From positions 124,001-188,000 of the forward strand of contig JALCRP010000001.1 of assembly GCA_022652735.1 (NCBI GenBank): a stretch of DNA of 64,000 bases, read 5' to 3'. The stretch comes from Faecalibacterium sp. GTDB taxonomy: Bacteria; Bacillota; Clostridia; Oscillospirales; Ruminococcaceae. Within the stretch, counting starts at the first letter, position 1, and each line of letters begins with the position of its first letter. Under the pieces are notes generated by a model, which made no database searches, was not told where the DNA came from, and worked only from the letters and a program-made list of their open reading frames with translations. Shown one piece after another: positions 15,798 to 23,762 of the stretch. Position numbers and translations under genes: made by a program.

Positions 15798-16940
15798 TTA
15801 CGAAAACATCTGCCCTGTCACAAGGCGCACAATATCGTTGTAGGTGGCAAAAAGCATCAGCGAAAACAGCAGGATAAAGCCCACAAGGTTCACATACTCC
15901 TGCACTTTTGCGGGCACAGGCCTGCGTGTAACGCCCTCGATCGCCAAAAAGACAAGCTTGCCGCCGTCCAGCGCAGGAAATGGCAACAGGTTGAAGATGC
16001 CGAGGTTGACCGTAATCAGCACCAGCAGATTCAGCAAGGTTTTCCAATCCACGGAAGCTGCCTGCCCGATCGCCGCCACAATCCCCACCGGGCCGGAAAG
16101 GTTATTGATGCTTTCGCGCCCTTTGGCGAGGTCAATCAACGTAGAAAAGATAATGCGCGCATAATAGCGCTCATAGTTCCACGCCTGCTTCATCACGTTG
16201 CCCGGCGTTTTTTTGAGGCTGTAGACAATGATCTGCGGCGGCATATAGGTTTGGCCGTTTTTGTCGGTATAGGTATCGAACTGCACATCGGAAAGCTCAA
16301 CCTTTTCGCCGTTCCGCAGGACGGTAAAATCGGCGCTGTAGTTTTTCGTGCGGCTCAGCTCGTAGGAAATATCCTCCGGCACATAGCAGGTACGGCCATT
16401 GATGGCCAAAATCCGATCCTCCGCCTGCAGGCCTGTGGCGGCACACTTTGCGCCGTCCTCAAAGCCATAGATCTTCAGGGTGATAACCGAGGTATCGCAG
16501 CCGACAATCCCCAGCAGCACAAGATAGCCGAGGATGAAGTTCATGATGGCGCCGGCGGCAATGATGACAAAGCGCTTCCAGAGTTTCACCTCGTTAAACG
16601 GCTTGCCGGTACGCTGCTCGAGCGGCACAGGGTTCAAATCTTCTTCCGGCTCCTCATCGGCGTCTTCGGCCGGGTCGCCCGGCTTTGCAGCAGGGCGCGC
16701 GCCCTCGCTTTCGGGGCTGTCCTCGCCTTCCATCGCCACATAGCCGCCCACCGGCAGCGCACGGATGCTGTACTGTGTGCCGCGGAAAATCTTTTTGCAC
16801 AGCGCCGGCCCCATGCCGATGGAAAATTCATTGACCTGCACGCCGCTGAGCTTTGCCGTAATGAAGTGCCCAAACTCATGGAACACGATCACAAGGCCGA
16901 AGATCAGGATGGCAAGCAGGATCGTCACAACTGTTGACAT
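15798..16940 (-). CDS. rseP: RseP-type site-2 zinc metalloprotease
   Basis: About 380 residues from ATG 16940. The first membrane helix contains HEFGH (FGLVIVFHEFGHFITAKLSG), the catalytic motif. A PDZ domain is in the middle (CAATGLQAEDRILAINGR), and the C-terminal NLGIFNLLPFPALDGGKL supplies the second metal ligand (NxxPxPxLDGG). There is an acidic insertion, EDSPESEGARPAAKPGDPAEDADEEPEEDL-type, near residues 70-100. It cleaves membrane-embedded substrates such as anti-sigma factors or signal-peptide remnants. It sits in the usual place between dxr and ispG. The ribosome site is weak. Confidence 0.93.
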   Translation of the reverse strand: MSTVVTILLAILIFGLVIVFHEFGHFITAKLSGVQVNEFSIGMGPALCKKIFRGTQYSIRALPVGGYVAMEGEDSPESEGARPAAKPGDPAEDADEEPEEDLNPVPLEQRTGKPFNEVKLWKRFVIIAAGAIMNFILGYLVLLGIVGCDTSVITLKIYGFEDGAKCAATGLQAEDRILAINGRTCYVPEDISYELSRTKNYSADFTVLRNGEKVELSDVQFDTYTDKNGQTYMPPQIIVYSLKKTPGNVMKQAWNYERYYARIIFSTLIDLAKGRESINNLSGPVGIVAAIGQAASVDWKTLLNLLVLITVNLGIFNLLPFPALDGGKLVFLAIEGVTRRPVPAKVQEYVNLVGFILLFSLMLFATYNDIVRLVTGQMFS

Positions 16941-17063
16941 AGCTTCTCGCTTTCTTTTCTGCGCAGCGGCAGGCACCCGGCGCATACGGGCCGGTGCTTC
17001 CGGCCGTGCCGAGGCAGGCGGACGCGCGGGCACCGGCGGCACCAAGCCTGCCGCCGGGGCATT

Positions 17064-18215
17064 TTACAGGTGCGCGTGTACAAACGCGCGGGCCATACGG
17101 TCGCATTCATATACATCCGCCAGCGTATAGCTGCCGCCGAAGCTGTCGCTGTCCACCATTGCTTCCACCAAGCGGCCAATGTCGAGAAATCCGATCTCGT
17201 CCTGCAAAAACAGCTTTACGGCTTCCTCGTTGGCGCCGTTAGCAGCGCAAGGCCCAAGGCCGCCCTTTGCAATCGCCTTTTTGCAGGCGGCGAGGCAGCG
17301 GAAAGTTTCTTCATCCGCCACGTCAAAGGTCATCTCTTTCAGCTTTGCAAAATCAAGCTCCGGCACAACGCCCGGCACCCGCTTGGGCCACGTCAGCGCA
17401 TACTGGATTGGGATGCGCATATCCGGCACACCCATTTGGGCGATCACGGAATTATCGCTGAACTGCACAGCCGAATGCAGGATGCTCTGGCGCTGCACCA
17501 CGATCTGGATTTTTTCCGGCGGAAGGCCGAACAGCCATACGGCCTCGATCAGCTCGAGGCCCTTATTCATCAGCGTCGCGCTGTCAATCGTGATCTTGGC
17601 ACCCATGTGCCAGTTGGGATGTTTCAGGGCATCCTCTTTTTTCTTTGTAGCAAGCTGCTCTTTCGTCATACCGAAAAACGGCCCGCCCGAAGCAGTCAGT
17701 AAAATCTTCGTCAGGCTTTTGGCGCTTTCCCGATCCTGTAGGCACTGAAAAATGGCCGAGTGCTCGCTGTCGACAGGCAGCAACTTTACGCCGTGCGCTT
17801 TCACGGCTTCGGTAACAAGATGGCCGCCCGTAACAAGGCTTTCCTTGTTGGCAAGGGCGAGATCATGCCCGCTTTCGATTGCGGCAAGGCTGGCCCCAAG
17901 GCCCGCAATGCCCACAACGCTGTTCAACACCACATCGGCGCCGTCCAGCGCGGCCAGCGTTTTCAGGCCCTCCTGCCCTTTCAGCAGCTTCGGCGCGCCC
18001 GCCGTGCCGGCCAGCGCGGCCGACAATGTATCATACGCGGTAGGGTCTACCACACATACATACTTCGGGTGAAATTCCGCAATTTGCTTTTGCAGCAGCT
18101 CCACGCGGGAGTTTGCCGAAAGGCCGAACACTTCATATTTTTGTGCCCGGATCACATCCAAGCTTTGGGTACCGATCGAGCCGGTAGAGCCCAGCAGCGT
18201 GATTTTTTTTGCCAT
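17064..18215 (-). CDS. dxr: 1-deoxy-D-xylulose 5-phosphate reductoisomerase
   Basis: 383 residues. The N-terminal NADPH fold begins ITLLGSTGSIGTQSLDVI. The catalytic and metal motifs LLPVDSEHSAIFQCLQ, LTASGGPFFG, HPNWHMGAKITIDSATLMNKGLELIEA and a C-terminal helical domain are all present. It catalyses the committed MEP-pathway step, making MEP from DXP. AAAAGGAG precedes the ATG. It lies between cdsA and rseP in the operon. Confidence 0.97.
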   Translation of the reverse strand: MAKKITLLGSTGSIGTQSLDVIRAQKYEVFGLSANSRVELLQKQIAEFHPKYVCVVDPTAYDTLSAALAGTAGAPKLLKGQEGLKTLAALDGADVVLNSVVGIAGLGASLAAIESGHDLALANKESLVTGGHLVTEAVKAHGVKLLPVDSEHSAIFQCLQDRESAKSLTKILLTASGGPFFGMTKEQLATKKKEDALKHPNWHMGAKITIDSATLMNKGLELIEAVWLFGLPPEKIQIVVQRQSILHSAVQFSDNSVIAQMGVPDMRIPIQYALTWPKRVPGVVPELDFAKLKEMTFDVADEETFRCLAACKKAIAKGGLGPCAANGANEEAVKLFLQDEIGFLDIGRLVEAMVDSDSFGGSYTLADVYECDRMARAFVHAHL

Positions 18216-18291
18216 TTTCCTTCTCCTTTTCGCCCGCGGGAAAAGTGCTCCGTCTCATCTCGGGCGTGGCAAAGCGCCGCTTTGCCGCCAT

Positions 18292-19152
18292 TCAGTGATA
18301 AAACACAACTGTAATCACCATTGTCACAAAGGGCGCGATAAACATCACGCTGTCAAAACGATCCATGACGCCGCCATGCCCCGGGAAAATCGTGCCGTAA
18401 TCTTTGATACCGCACTGGCGCTTCACCACGCTGGCAAACAAGTCGCCGTAAATGCCGAGCACCGCCGCCACAACGCCCAGCAGCGCGATTACGACATACA
18501 TCGAAATGCCGATGTTAGAGCGTGTAAAGGCCACCATGCGATCGGCCGCGAAGGAATAGATCACCGTCGCCAGCACGCCGAACAACATTGTGCCAACCAC
18601 GCCGCCGATAGCGCCCTCCACGGTTTTGTGCGGGCTGACGACGGGGCACAGCTTATGCTTGCCGAAGGCGCGGCCCGTAAAATACGCGCATGTATCGCCG
18701 CCCCACGCAAAACACAGGATCAGCAAAATGAAAAATACCGCGTCGTAGTGATAGGTTTCTACGGGCAGCAGCTCTTTCAAATAGATCAGCGAATAAAAGC
18801 AGAACAAAATCACGCCGCTGAACATTACAAGGCCGGCCGCTTTTTGGAAGCTGATCGTGCCGTTGCAGATCACGAGATAGATGCACACAAACGCCACCAA
18901 AACATACGCCACCGGCAAAATCAGCCGCCGGGCAGATGGCTGCGTCGAGAGCATCACAAGCAGCGTCAACGGCACCCACACCGCATACAGCGGCCACTCT
19001 TTTTTGCCAAAGCCCAGCGCCACGTATACTTCGTGGATCGCCAGCAGGGCAATCGCGCTGATAACCAAGTTGAACACGACGGTATCAAACATGCACAGCA
19101 CCAGTATCAGGATGCCGATCCCAACGATCGACGTGAGAATGCGAGTTTTCAT
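18292..19152 (-). CDS. cdsA: phosphatidate cytidylyltransferase
   Basis: 286 residues with about eight membrane helices. The C-terminal family signature is KRQCGIKDYGTIFPGHGGVMDRFDSVMF, with earlier WGGDTCAYFTGRAFGKHKLCPVVSPHKTVEGAIGG. The enzyme makes CDP-diacylglycerol from phosphatidic acid and CTP at the membrane, feeding all phospholipid synthesis. AAGGAG precedes the ATG. It lies 10 bases downstream of uppS. Confidence 0.96.
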   Translation of the reverse strand: MKTRILTSIVGIGILILVLCMFDTVVFNLVISAIALLAIHEVYVALGFGKKEWPLYAVWVPLTLLVMLSTQPSARRLILPVAYVLVAFVCIYLVICNGTISFQKAAGLVMFSGVILFCFYSLIYLKELLPVETYHYDAVFFILLILCFAWGGDTCAYFTGRAFGKHKLCPVVSPHKTVEGAIGGVVGTMLFGVLATVIYSFAADRMVAFTRSNIGISMYVVIALLGVVAAVLGIYGDLFASVVKRQCGIKDYGTIFPGHGGVMDRFDSVMFIAPFVTMVITVVFYH

Positions 19153-19161
19153 AACAGCTCC

Positions 19162-19875
19162 TTAAATACCGCCAAAGCGGCGGCTGCGGGTATTGTATTC
19201 CTCAATGGCCCGGTCCAGATCGGCATGTGTGAAATCCGGCCACAGAACATCCATCTCTACCATTTCTGAATAAGCGGCCTGCCACAGCATAAAGTTCGAC
19301 AGACGTTTTTCGCCGCTCGGGCGCAGAATAAAATCGGGATCTTTCTGGCCTGCGGTATTCATTTCAGCGCTCATCGCCTCTTCCGTGATCTCTTCGGGGC
19401 GTATCACGCCGGCTGCGGCCTTGCGCGCCAGCGCCTGTGCCGCGCCAACGATTTCCTGCCGGCCGCCGTAGTTGATCGCCACATTGAGCACCATACCGGT
19501 ATTATGCGCCGTCTTGGCCTCAATATCGTTCATTTCATCCTGATAATGCGGGTCAAGCACGGTGCGGTCGCCCATAAAAAGCACTTTATTGTTTTCTTTT
19601 TCATAGCTGTATGCCTTGATAAGGTAATCGCCAAACAGCTTCATAATCATGCCGACTTCTTCGGGCGGGCGGCGCCAGTTTTCCGTAGAAAAGGCGTAAA
19701 AGTAAGCCGACGAAAGCCCGAGCTCGTTGCAGTAGTGGACGATGTCGTCGAACACCTCTGCCCCGCGCTTATGCCCCGCCGTGCGCGGCAGGCCGCGTTT
19801 CTGGGCCCAGCGGCCATTGCCATCCATGATAATCCCGATTGATAGCCCTTTTGCGAAATCCGCGGGATGTGCCAT
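19162..19875 (-). CDS. uppS: undecaprenyl diphosphate synthase (UPP synthase)
   Basis: 237 residues from ATG 19875; the GGAGGG ribosome site lies inside the longer TTG-initiated frame, which settles the start. Signature motifs are IGIIMDGNGRWAQKRGLPRTAGHKRG, YAFSTENWRRP and the C-terminal DFILRPSGEKRLSNFMLWQAAYSEM. This cis-prenyltransferase makes the C55 lipid carrier for peptidoglycan and wall polymers, linking the MEP genes to wall synthesis. Confidence 0.97.
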   Translation of the reverse strand: MAHPADFAKGLSIGIIMDGNGRWAQKRGLPRTAGHKRGAEVFDDIVHYCNELGLSSAYFYAFSTENWRRPPEEVGMIMKLFGDYLIKAYSYEKENNKVLFMGDRTVLDPHYQDEMNDIEAKTAHNTGMVLNVAINYGGRQEIVGAAQALARKAAAGVIRPEEITEEAMSAEMNTAGQKDPDFILRPSGEKRLSNFMLWQAAYSEMVEMDVLWPDFTHADLDRAIEEYNTRSRRFGGI

Positions 19876-19954
19876 AAGCTTTCCCTCCAAAAGAAATGCC
19901 GCGCAACCGCTGAGCAGCGCACGGCATCTCGCAGAAATAAGTTTGCAGTAAAAA

Positions 19955-20506
19955 TCAGACCGCCATGATCTCTTTTTGCTTTTCCTCGATGGCTTTATCC
20001 ACGAGCTTGACGTATTTATCCGTCAGCTTCTGGACATTTTCTTCCATTGTCTTCTGGCCATCCTCGGTCAAATCGCCCGCCTTTTTCATTGCCTTGGCCT
20101 TATCCATTGCGTCGCGGCGGATATTGCGCACCGCCACCTTGGCCTCCTCGCCAAGCTTTGAGACATCCTTGGCCAGCTGCTTGCGGCGCTCTTCTGTCGG
20201 GGCCGGGAACGCAAGGCGCACAGCCGTTCCATCGTCGATCGGGTTGATGCCGATGTCGCTGGTTTGGATTGCTTTGGTAATTGCCTTCAAAAGCGAGCGA
20301 TCCCACGGGGTAATCGTCAGGATGCGCGCTTCCGTCACAGCGACGGATGCAACCTGATTCAAAGGCGTTGCCGCCCCATAATATTCCACTTCGATATGAT
20401 CCAGCACCGCCGGGTTTGCACGGCCTGCCCGGACAGCTGCCAGCTCCTTATCCAGATGTTCGATCGCGCTCTGCATCTTGTCTTCAAAAGCCTTGATCTC
20501 GCTCAT
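19955..20506 (-). CDS. frr: ribosome recycling factor
   Basis: 183 residues, nearly the standard length. It has the RRF hallmarks LDKELAAVRAGRANPAVLDHIEVEYYGAATPLNQVASV and AFPAPTEERRKQLAKDVSKLGEEAKVAVRNIRRDA. RRF splits post-termination ribosomes with EF-G. GAGGAG precedes the ATG. It lies between pyrH and uppS, as in most Firmicutes. Confidence 0.97.
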   Translation of the reverse strand: MSEIKAFEDKMQSAIEHLDKELAAVRAGRANPAVLDHIEVEYYGAATPLNQVASVAVTEARILTITPWDRSLLKAITKAIQTSDIGINPIDDGTAVRLAFPAPTEERRKQLAKDVSKLGEEAKVAVRNIRRDAMDKAKAMKKAGDLTEDGQKTMEENVQKLTDKYVKLVDKAIEEKQKEIMAV

Positions 20507-20575
20507 AGTCGTTCTCCTCTTTCTGATATTTCATCAAGCAGCGGGCGGCACACACCGCCCGCGAGGTTCCTTTTT

Positions 20576-21286
20576 TCAGTTTTCCTGCACCAATGTGCCG
20601 ATTGCCGTGCCCTGTACCGCTTTGGCGATATTGTCCGGGTCGGCCAAATCGAAAACAAAGATGGGCAGCTTGTTGTCGCGGCAAAGGGTCGCCGCTGTGC
20701 CGTCCATGACAGCAAGCTGATCTTCCAGCACCTTAGTAAATGTCATGGTATCGTATTTTTTGGCGTCAGGGTATTTGTGCGGGTCCTTATCATATACGCC
20801 GTCGACCATTGTCGCCTTGAACATGATGTCGGCGCTGATCTCCACCGCGCGCAGCGCGCTGGCCGTATCCGTCGAGAAGAAGGGGTTGCCCGTGCCGCCG
20901 CCAAACAGAACAACCTTGCCGTCCGCCATCGCCTTCAGCGCGGTGCTGCGCGTAAACGGCTGGGCTACCTGCGGCATAACGATGCTCGTCATCACCTCGG
21001 TATCCACGCCCTGCTGGTTCAGTGCATCCGAAACCGCAAGGCAGTTCATCACCGTAGCCAGCATGCCGATTTTGTCCGCGAGGGTACGCTCCATTTTGCC
21101 GCTGGAACGCCCGCGCCAGAAGTTTCCGCCGCCTACCACGATGCCGATCTCGGCCCCAAGCTCGTGCGCCTTTTTAACGCCTTTGCAGATGCTTTCCAGC
21201 ACAGGCTCATCAAAGCCGGTGCCCTTAGCGCCGCCCAGCGCTTCGCCGCTGATTTTCAGAAGGATGCGATGATACCGCAAACCCAT
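20576..21286 (-). CDS. pyrH: UMP kinase
   Basis: About 236 residues. The start is uncertain: ATG 21286 (MGLRYHRILLKISGEAL) is preferred to 21304 because a GGTGG lies upstream and family members start just before RILLKLSGEAL. Motifs are KISGEALGG, GIVVGGGNFWRGR, NCLAVSDALNQQGVDTEVMTSI and FGGGTGNPFFSTDTASALRA. It phosphorylates UMP to UDP and is usually controlled by GTP and UTP. First gene of the operon that runs to polC. Confidence 0.96.
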   Translation of the reverse strand: MGLRYHRILLKISGEALGGAKGTGFDEPVLESICKGVKKAHELGAEIGIVVGGGNFWRGRSSGKMERTLADKIGMLATVMNCLAVSDALNQQGVDTEVMTSIVMPQVAQPFTRSTALKAMADGKVVLFGGGTGNPFFSTDTASALRAVEISADIMFKATMVDGVYDKDPHKYPDAKKYDTMTFTKVLEDQLAVMDGTAATLCRDNKLPIFVFDLADPDNIAKAVQGTAIGTLVQEN

Positions 21287-21326
21287 TCCACAATACACCA
21301 CCATATCATACAGTTTGATTTTCTAT

Positions 21327-21355
21327 ATTTTACAATAAAAGGCCGGTGATGTAAA
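21327..21355 (-). promoter_or_regulatory. promoter of the pyrH-polC operon
   Basis: TTTACA (21350-21355), a 17-bp spacer and TAAAAT (21327-21332) on the minus strand. It lies 40 bases before the pyrH start. No other convincing terminator or promoter was seen before polC ends. Confidence 0.7.
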
Positions 21356-21427
21356 CACGAAAAGCGCCCGGAAGCTTTGAAAACTTCATGAACAAAATCT
21401 CCCGCGGCAAAAAGCGGCATAAAAAAA

Positions 21428-21451
21428 GGCATCTGCCCTGCGGCAGACACC
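21428..21451 (-). terminator. terminator after the kinase-like gene
   Basis: GGCATCTGCC (21428-21437) pairs with GGCAGACACC (21442-21451) with one G-T pair, followed on the minus strand by seven T. It ends the regulator/kinase transcript that comes from 23.4 kb. Confidence 0.8.
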
Positions 21452-21467
21452 CTATCAAACTTTTTAT

Positions 21468-22337
21468 CTACTTCAGCATCTCCAGCCCCGGAAGCGTGCG
21501 CAGTTCCTGCAAAACGGCCAGCCGCGTATGCTCGCGCTGCTCCTGCGCAGAAAGGCCCGCGTGAAAAACCAATCGCTGCCCGGATACGATTTGCCGCGCC
21601 GGAATATGCAGGCGAACCGCCGTACCGCCCTTTACGGCATGCATCGTCGGCTGCCAGCCCAGTAGGCGGCAAAACGTGCCGCACAGATACAGCCCAAGCC
21701 CTGCGCGCCCGGAAGCTTGCCGCGGCGCATCGAGCGGCCTTGGCCCCAACGCAAACGCCCGCGACGCAAAGGCAGGGGTAACGCTTTGTCCTTCATTCGT
21801 CAGCTGCACGGTACAGCCATCCGGCGTTTTATCCAAGCTAAAGCGCACAGCCCCTTTTTCGCCGGCCCGCATCGCATTGGACAGCAGGTTCAGCAGCACA
21901 CGCTCTGCCATTGCATGGTCGGTTTGGACATGGATTTCTTCCTGTGGAAGGTTTTGCTGTAACGTAAGCCCCAAGAGATGCGCCGCCTTTTCGCTATCGG
22001 CAACAATATCCTCAATCAGGGCTTTCAAATCTACGGTTTCGATCTGTGGCTGCATCCGCCCCCGCAGGCAACTCATCAGGTCAAGAGAATTGTTCATCAG
22101 ACGGTCGAGCTGATCGGTCGCGCCTTCGATGCCATCCAGCGCCTGCCCCACCTTTTTTTCGCTATATTCTGCTTTTTCATGCTGTAGATACAGCCGCAAA
22201 TAATCGCGGTTCAGCGCGATCAAGTTGAGCGGCTGGAAAAACTCTGTTGCCATCGCATCCAGCAGAACATCGCGAATATAATCTTTTTCTGTTTCCGATA
22301 AGGCGGCCTGAGGCTCCTGCATCTGCGCTCTTTCCAT
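21468..22337 (-). CDS. histidine-kinase-like ATPase with a missing phospho-acceptor His
   Basis: 289 residues. The ATPase part is intact: N-box ERVLLNLLSNAMRAGEKG, a G1-like LTNEGQSV and G2 SGRAGLGLYLCGTF. The expected H-box reads ATEFFQPLNLIALNRDYL. The position of the usual His (HELRTPL) is Phe, so it cannot autophosphorylate in the normal way. There is no membrane segment. It starts two bases after the stop of the Spo0A-like regulator and is presumably its partner: a phosphatase, an ATP-dependent allosteric regulator or a non-canonical kinase. The C-terminal 50 residues are unassigned. Confidence 0.75.
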   Translation of the reverse strand: MERAQMQEPQAALSETEKDYIRDVLLDAMATEFFQPLNLIALNRDYLRLYLQHEKAEYSEKKVGQALDGIEGATDQLDRLMNNSLDLMSCLRGRMQPQIETVDLKALIEDIVADSEKAAHLLGLTLQQNLPQEEIHVQTDHAMAERVLLNLLSNAMRAGEKGAVRFSLDKTPDGCTVQLTNEGQSVTPAFASRAFALGPRPLDAPRQASGRAGLGLYLCGTFCRLLGWQPTMHAVKGGTAVRLHIPARQIVSGQRLVFHAGLSAQEQREHTRLAVLQELRTLPGLEMLK

Positions 22338-22339
22338 TT

Positions 22340-23104
22340 TCAGCTGTTTCCTTCCCGATTTGCTGTACCATAACGCTTCATTGCATAGATCAGGCAGCCG
22401 ATTGTCGGGCGCTCGCCCGACAGCCCTGTCTCCTGTTTAAAGCGGCAGTAAGCATCTGTATTAGCCGCTTCCATCCGTTCAATCAGCCGCCGCAGGCCGC
22501 TGTCTACAGAAGCCTGCGATACGCCGTGTGCCTCGCTCACCGGCAGGATAATTTCCTTTCGGATCGCCAGTTTCGTTTCCGATTGCCACACCAAGAACTC
22601 GGCATCGGCCAAATACAGGCAGTTTGCTGTATCATCCTGCACCCCGAACTCCTTGCACAGCTGGTTGCAATAAGCATGTACTGCTTCGCTGTGCTCATTA
22701 TAAAAGTTCTGGATACGATGTGCCAGCGCGCCCGCCTGCAGAGGCTTCAAAAAGCAGAAATCCACGCCGGCCGGCAGCGCCCTGTCCAGCCGTTTTAAAA
22801 AAGCATGCGCCGCCATCACAACCGTTACAGGCTGGGGATTCTGTTTAATCTGCTGCAGTTTGCTCAAAAACTCGAGGGCATCCATATCCTGTAGCTGTTC
22901 ATCCAGCACCAGCGCGTCGTAGTGCCGGCCCTCCTGCATTTCACGCAGAAGCTCTTTGCCGCTGCGGTACGCCGCGCACTCATGAAAGCCGCCATATTCC
23001 AGCAAAAAATTCCCTAAAGAACGCAAAGTTTGAAGGTCATAGGAGCAAAGCGCCGTGTTGAGTATCCGTTTTTTCACAATCTGTTTCATGCCTGCTCCCG
23101 TCAC
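22340..23104 (-). CDS. Spo0A-like response regulator
   Basis: About 254 residues from GTG 23104, or 249 from ATG 23089. The receiver (10-130) has the phospho-acceptor YDALVLDEQLQDMDALEF and the switch Lys CFLKPLQ. The C-terminal half (about 145-250) aligns in pattern with the Spo0A DNA-binding domain: LCKEFGVQDDTANCLYLADAEFLVWQ, then ILPVSEAHGVSQASVDSGLRRLIERM as the helix-turn-helix, then a terminal helix IGCLIYAMKRY. It is not the canonical Spo0A sequence, so I call it a paralogue. Tandem 0A-like boxes lie upstream of its operon (23507-23523). It overlaps the preceding broken small gene by GTGA and is coupled to the kinase-like gene. Confidence 0.75.
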   Translation of the reverse strand: MTGAGMKQIVKKRILNTALCSYDLQTLRSLGNFLLEYGGFHECAAYRSGKELLREMQEGRHYDALVLDEQLQDMDALEFLSKLQQIKQNPQPVTVVMAAHAFLKRLDRALPAGVDFCFLKPLQAGALAHRIQNFYNEHSEAVHAYCNQLCKEFGVQDDTANCLYLADAEFLVWQSETKLAIRKEIILPVSEAHGVSQASVDSGLRRLIERMEAANTDAYCRFKQETGLSGERPTIGCLIYAMKRYGTANREGNS

Positions 23105-23415
23105 ATCGGTATTTGTGCGCCGGCGGGCAGAATATCCGCAATAATATCCTGCAAGTTTTCGATCGGCACGGCGTTTTCATACAGATAGTTCTGCACTTGC
23201 AAGGCATGTTCTCTATCCAAAGACAGTTTTACAGATTCTGTGCAGTCTTGGTTATTTTACTGTTGGCTCACAGTTAATATCCAGAAATTTTTAACTTGCC
23301 GCAAGCAGTATGTAACGGTATGCCGCACCTGAATAGAACCAATTTCCGAAAAATGCAGAACTTTTCGGAATTGCGTTTCTCCCGCATCGGAAACGTTTTC
23401 GTCTTCTTCGTTCAC
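23101..23415 (-). pseudogene. small gene with one in-frame stop, coupled to the Spo0A-like gene
   Basis: A strong AAAAGGAGG precedes GTG 23415. The frame stays open for 52 codons (NEEDENVSDAGETQF...ILTVSQQ), meets TAA at 23257-23259, then continues in the same frame to TGA 23101 with coding-like sequence (VKLSLDREHALQVQNYLYENAVPIENLQDIIADIL). The combined 104-residue pattern resembles short DUF6514-type proteins of Clostridia, but I could not test this. The final TGA overlaps the GTG of the regulator. Either it is a recent pseudogene or the first 52 residues are a separate peptide. Confidence 0.5.
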
Positions 23416-23451
23416 AATTCTTCCTCCTTTTCTGTCGATTCAACGCCTTAT

Positions 23452-23480
23452 ATTTTAGCGTGTATCTCACCACTATGCAA
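23452..23480 (-). promoter_or_regulatory. promoter of the Spo0A-like regulator operon
   Basis: TTGCAT (23475-23480), a 17-bp spacer and TAAAAT (23452-23457) on the minus strand, 37 bases before GTG 23415. Confidence 0.7.
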
Positions 23481-23506
23481 TAAAAATTATGCGTCAAAAT
23501 GTGTCA

Positions 23507-23523
23507 TTCGACGAAATTCGACA
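23507..23523. promoter_or_regulatory. tandem 0A-like boxes
   Basis: On the minus strand TGTCGAA (23517-23523) and CGTCGAA (23507-23513) lie exactly 10 bp apart, one helical turn, 27 bp upstream of the -35. The first is a perfect 0A box; the second has one change. This is the tandem layout bound by Spo0A dimers. The rest of 23524-23675 is A/T-rich with no gene that I can support. Confidence 0.6.
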
Positions 23524-23675
23524 CATTGCTGTAAAAAGTCGTTCTTTTTTAGCTTTTTTGGACGCATCTTTTCGCCGCAGAAAGCATATTTGGTGTTTTG
23601 TATTTCTCCAGAAGACATAATTGCAGCGTAAAAAAGTTTGCCTAAATTCAATTTTTGCTTTTTGCACAAAAAAAC

Positions 23676-23713
23676 ACGCATATCCACCGCCAAAATAGGC
23701 GACAGACATGCGT
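23676..23713 (-). terminator. terminator after the GGGtGRT gene
   Basis: ACGCAT (23676-23681) pairs with ATGCGT (23708-23713), with an inner CGCC/GGCG stem, and is followed on the minus strand by a run of seven T. Confidence 0.65.
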
Positions 23714-23762
23714 ATTTAAAACTGAAAAATTACTTTTCGAGGTTTTCCTCAAAAGAATAAGC

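Noticed and set aside
15093..16937. A 614-codon open frame on the plus strand
   Set aside because: It lies exactly antisense to ispG and rseP, is rich in His/Arg/Gln as expected for the complement of GC-rich coding DNA, and has no domain or ribosome site.
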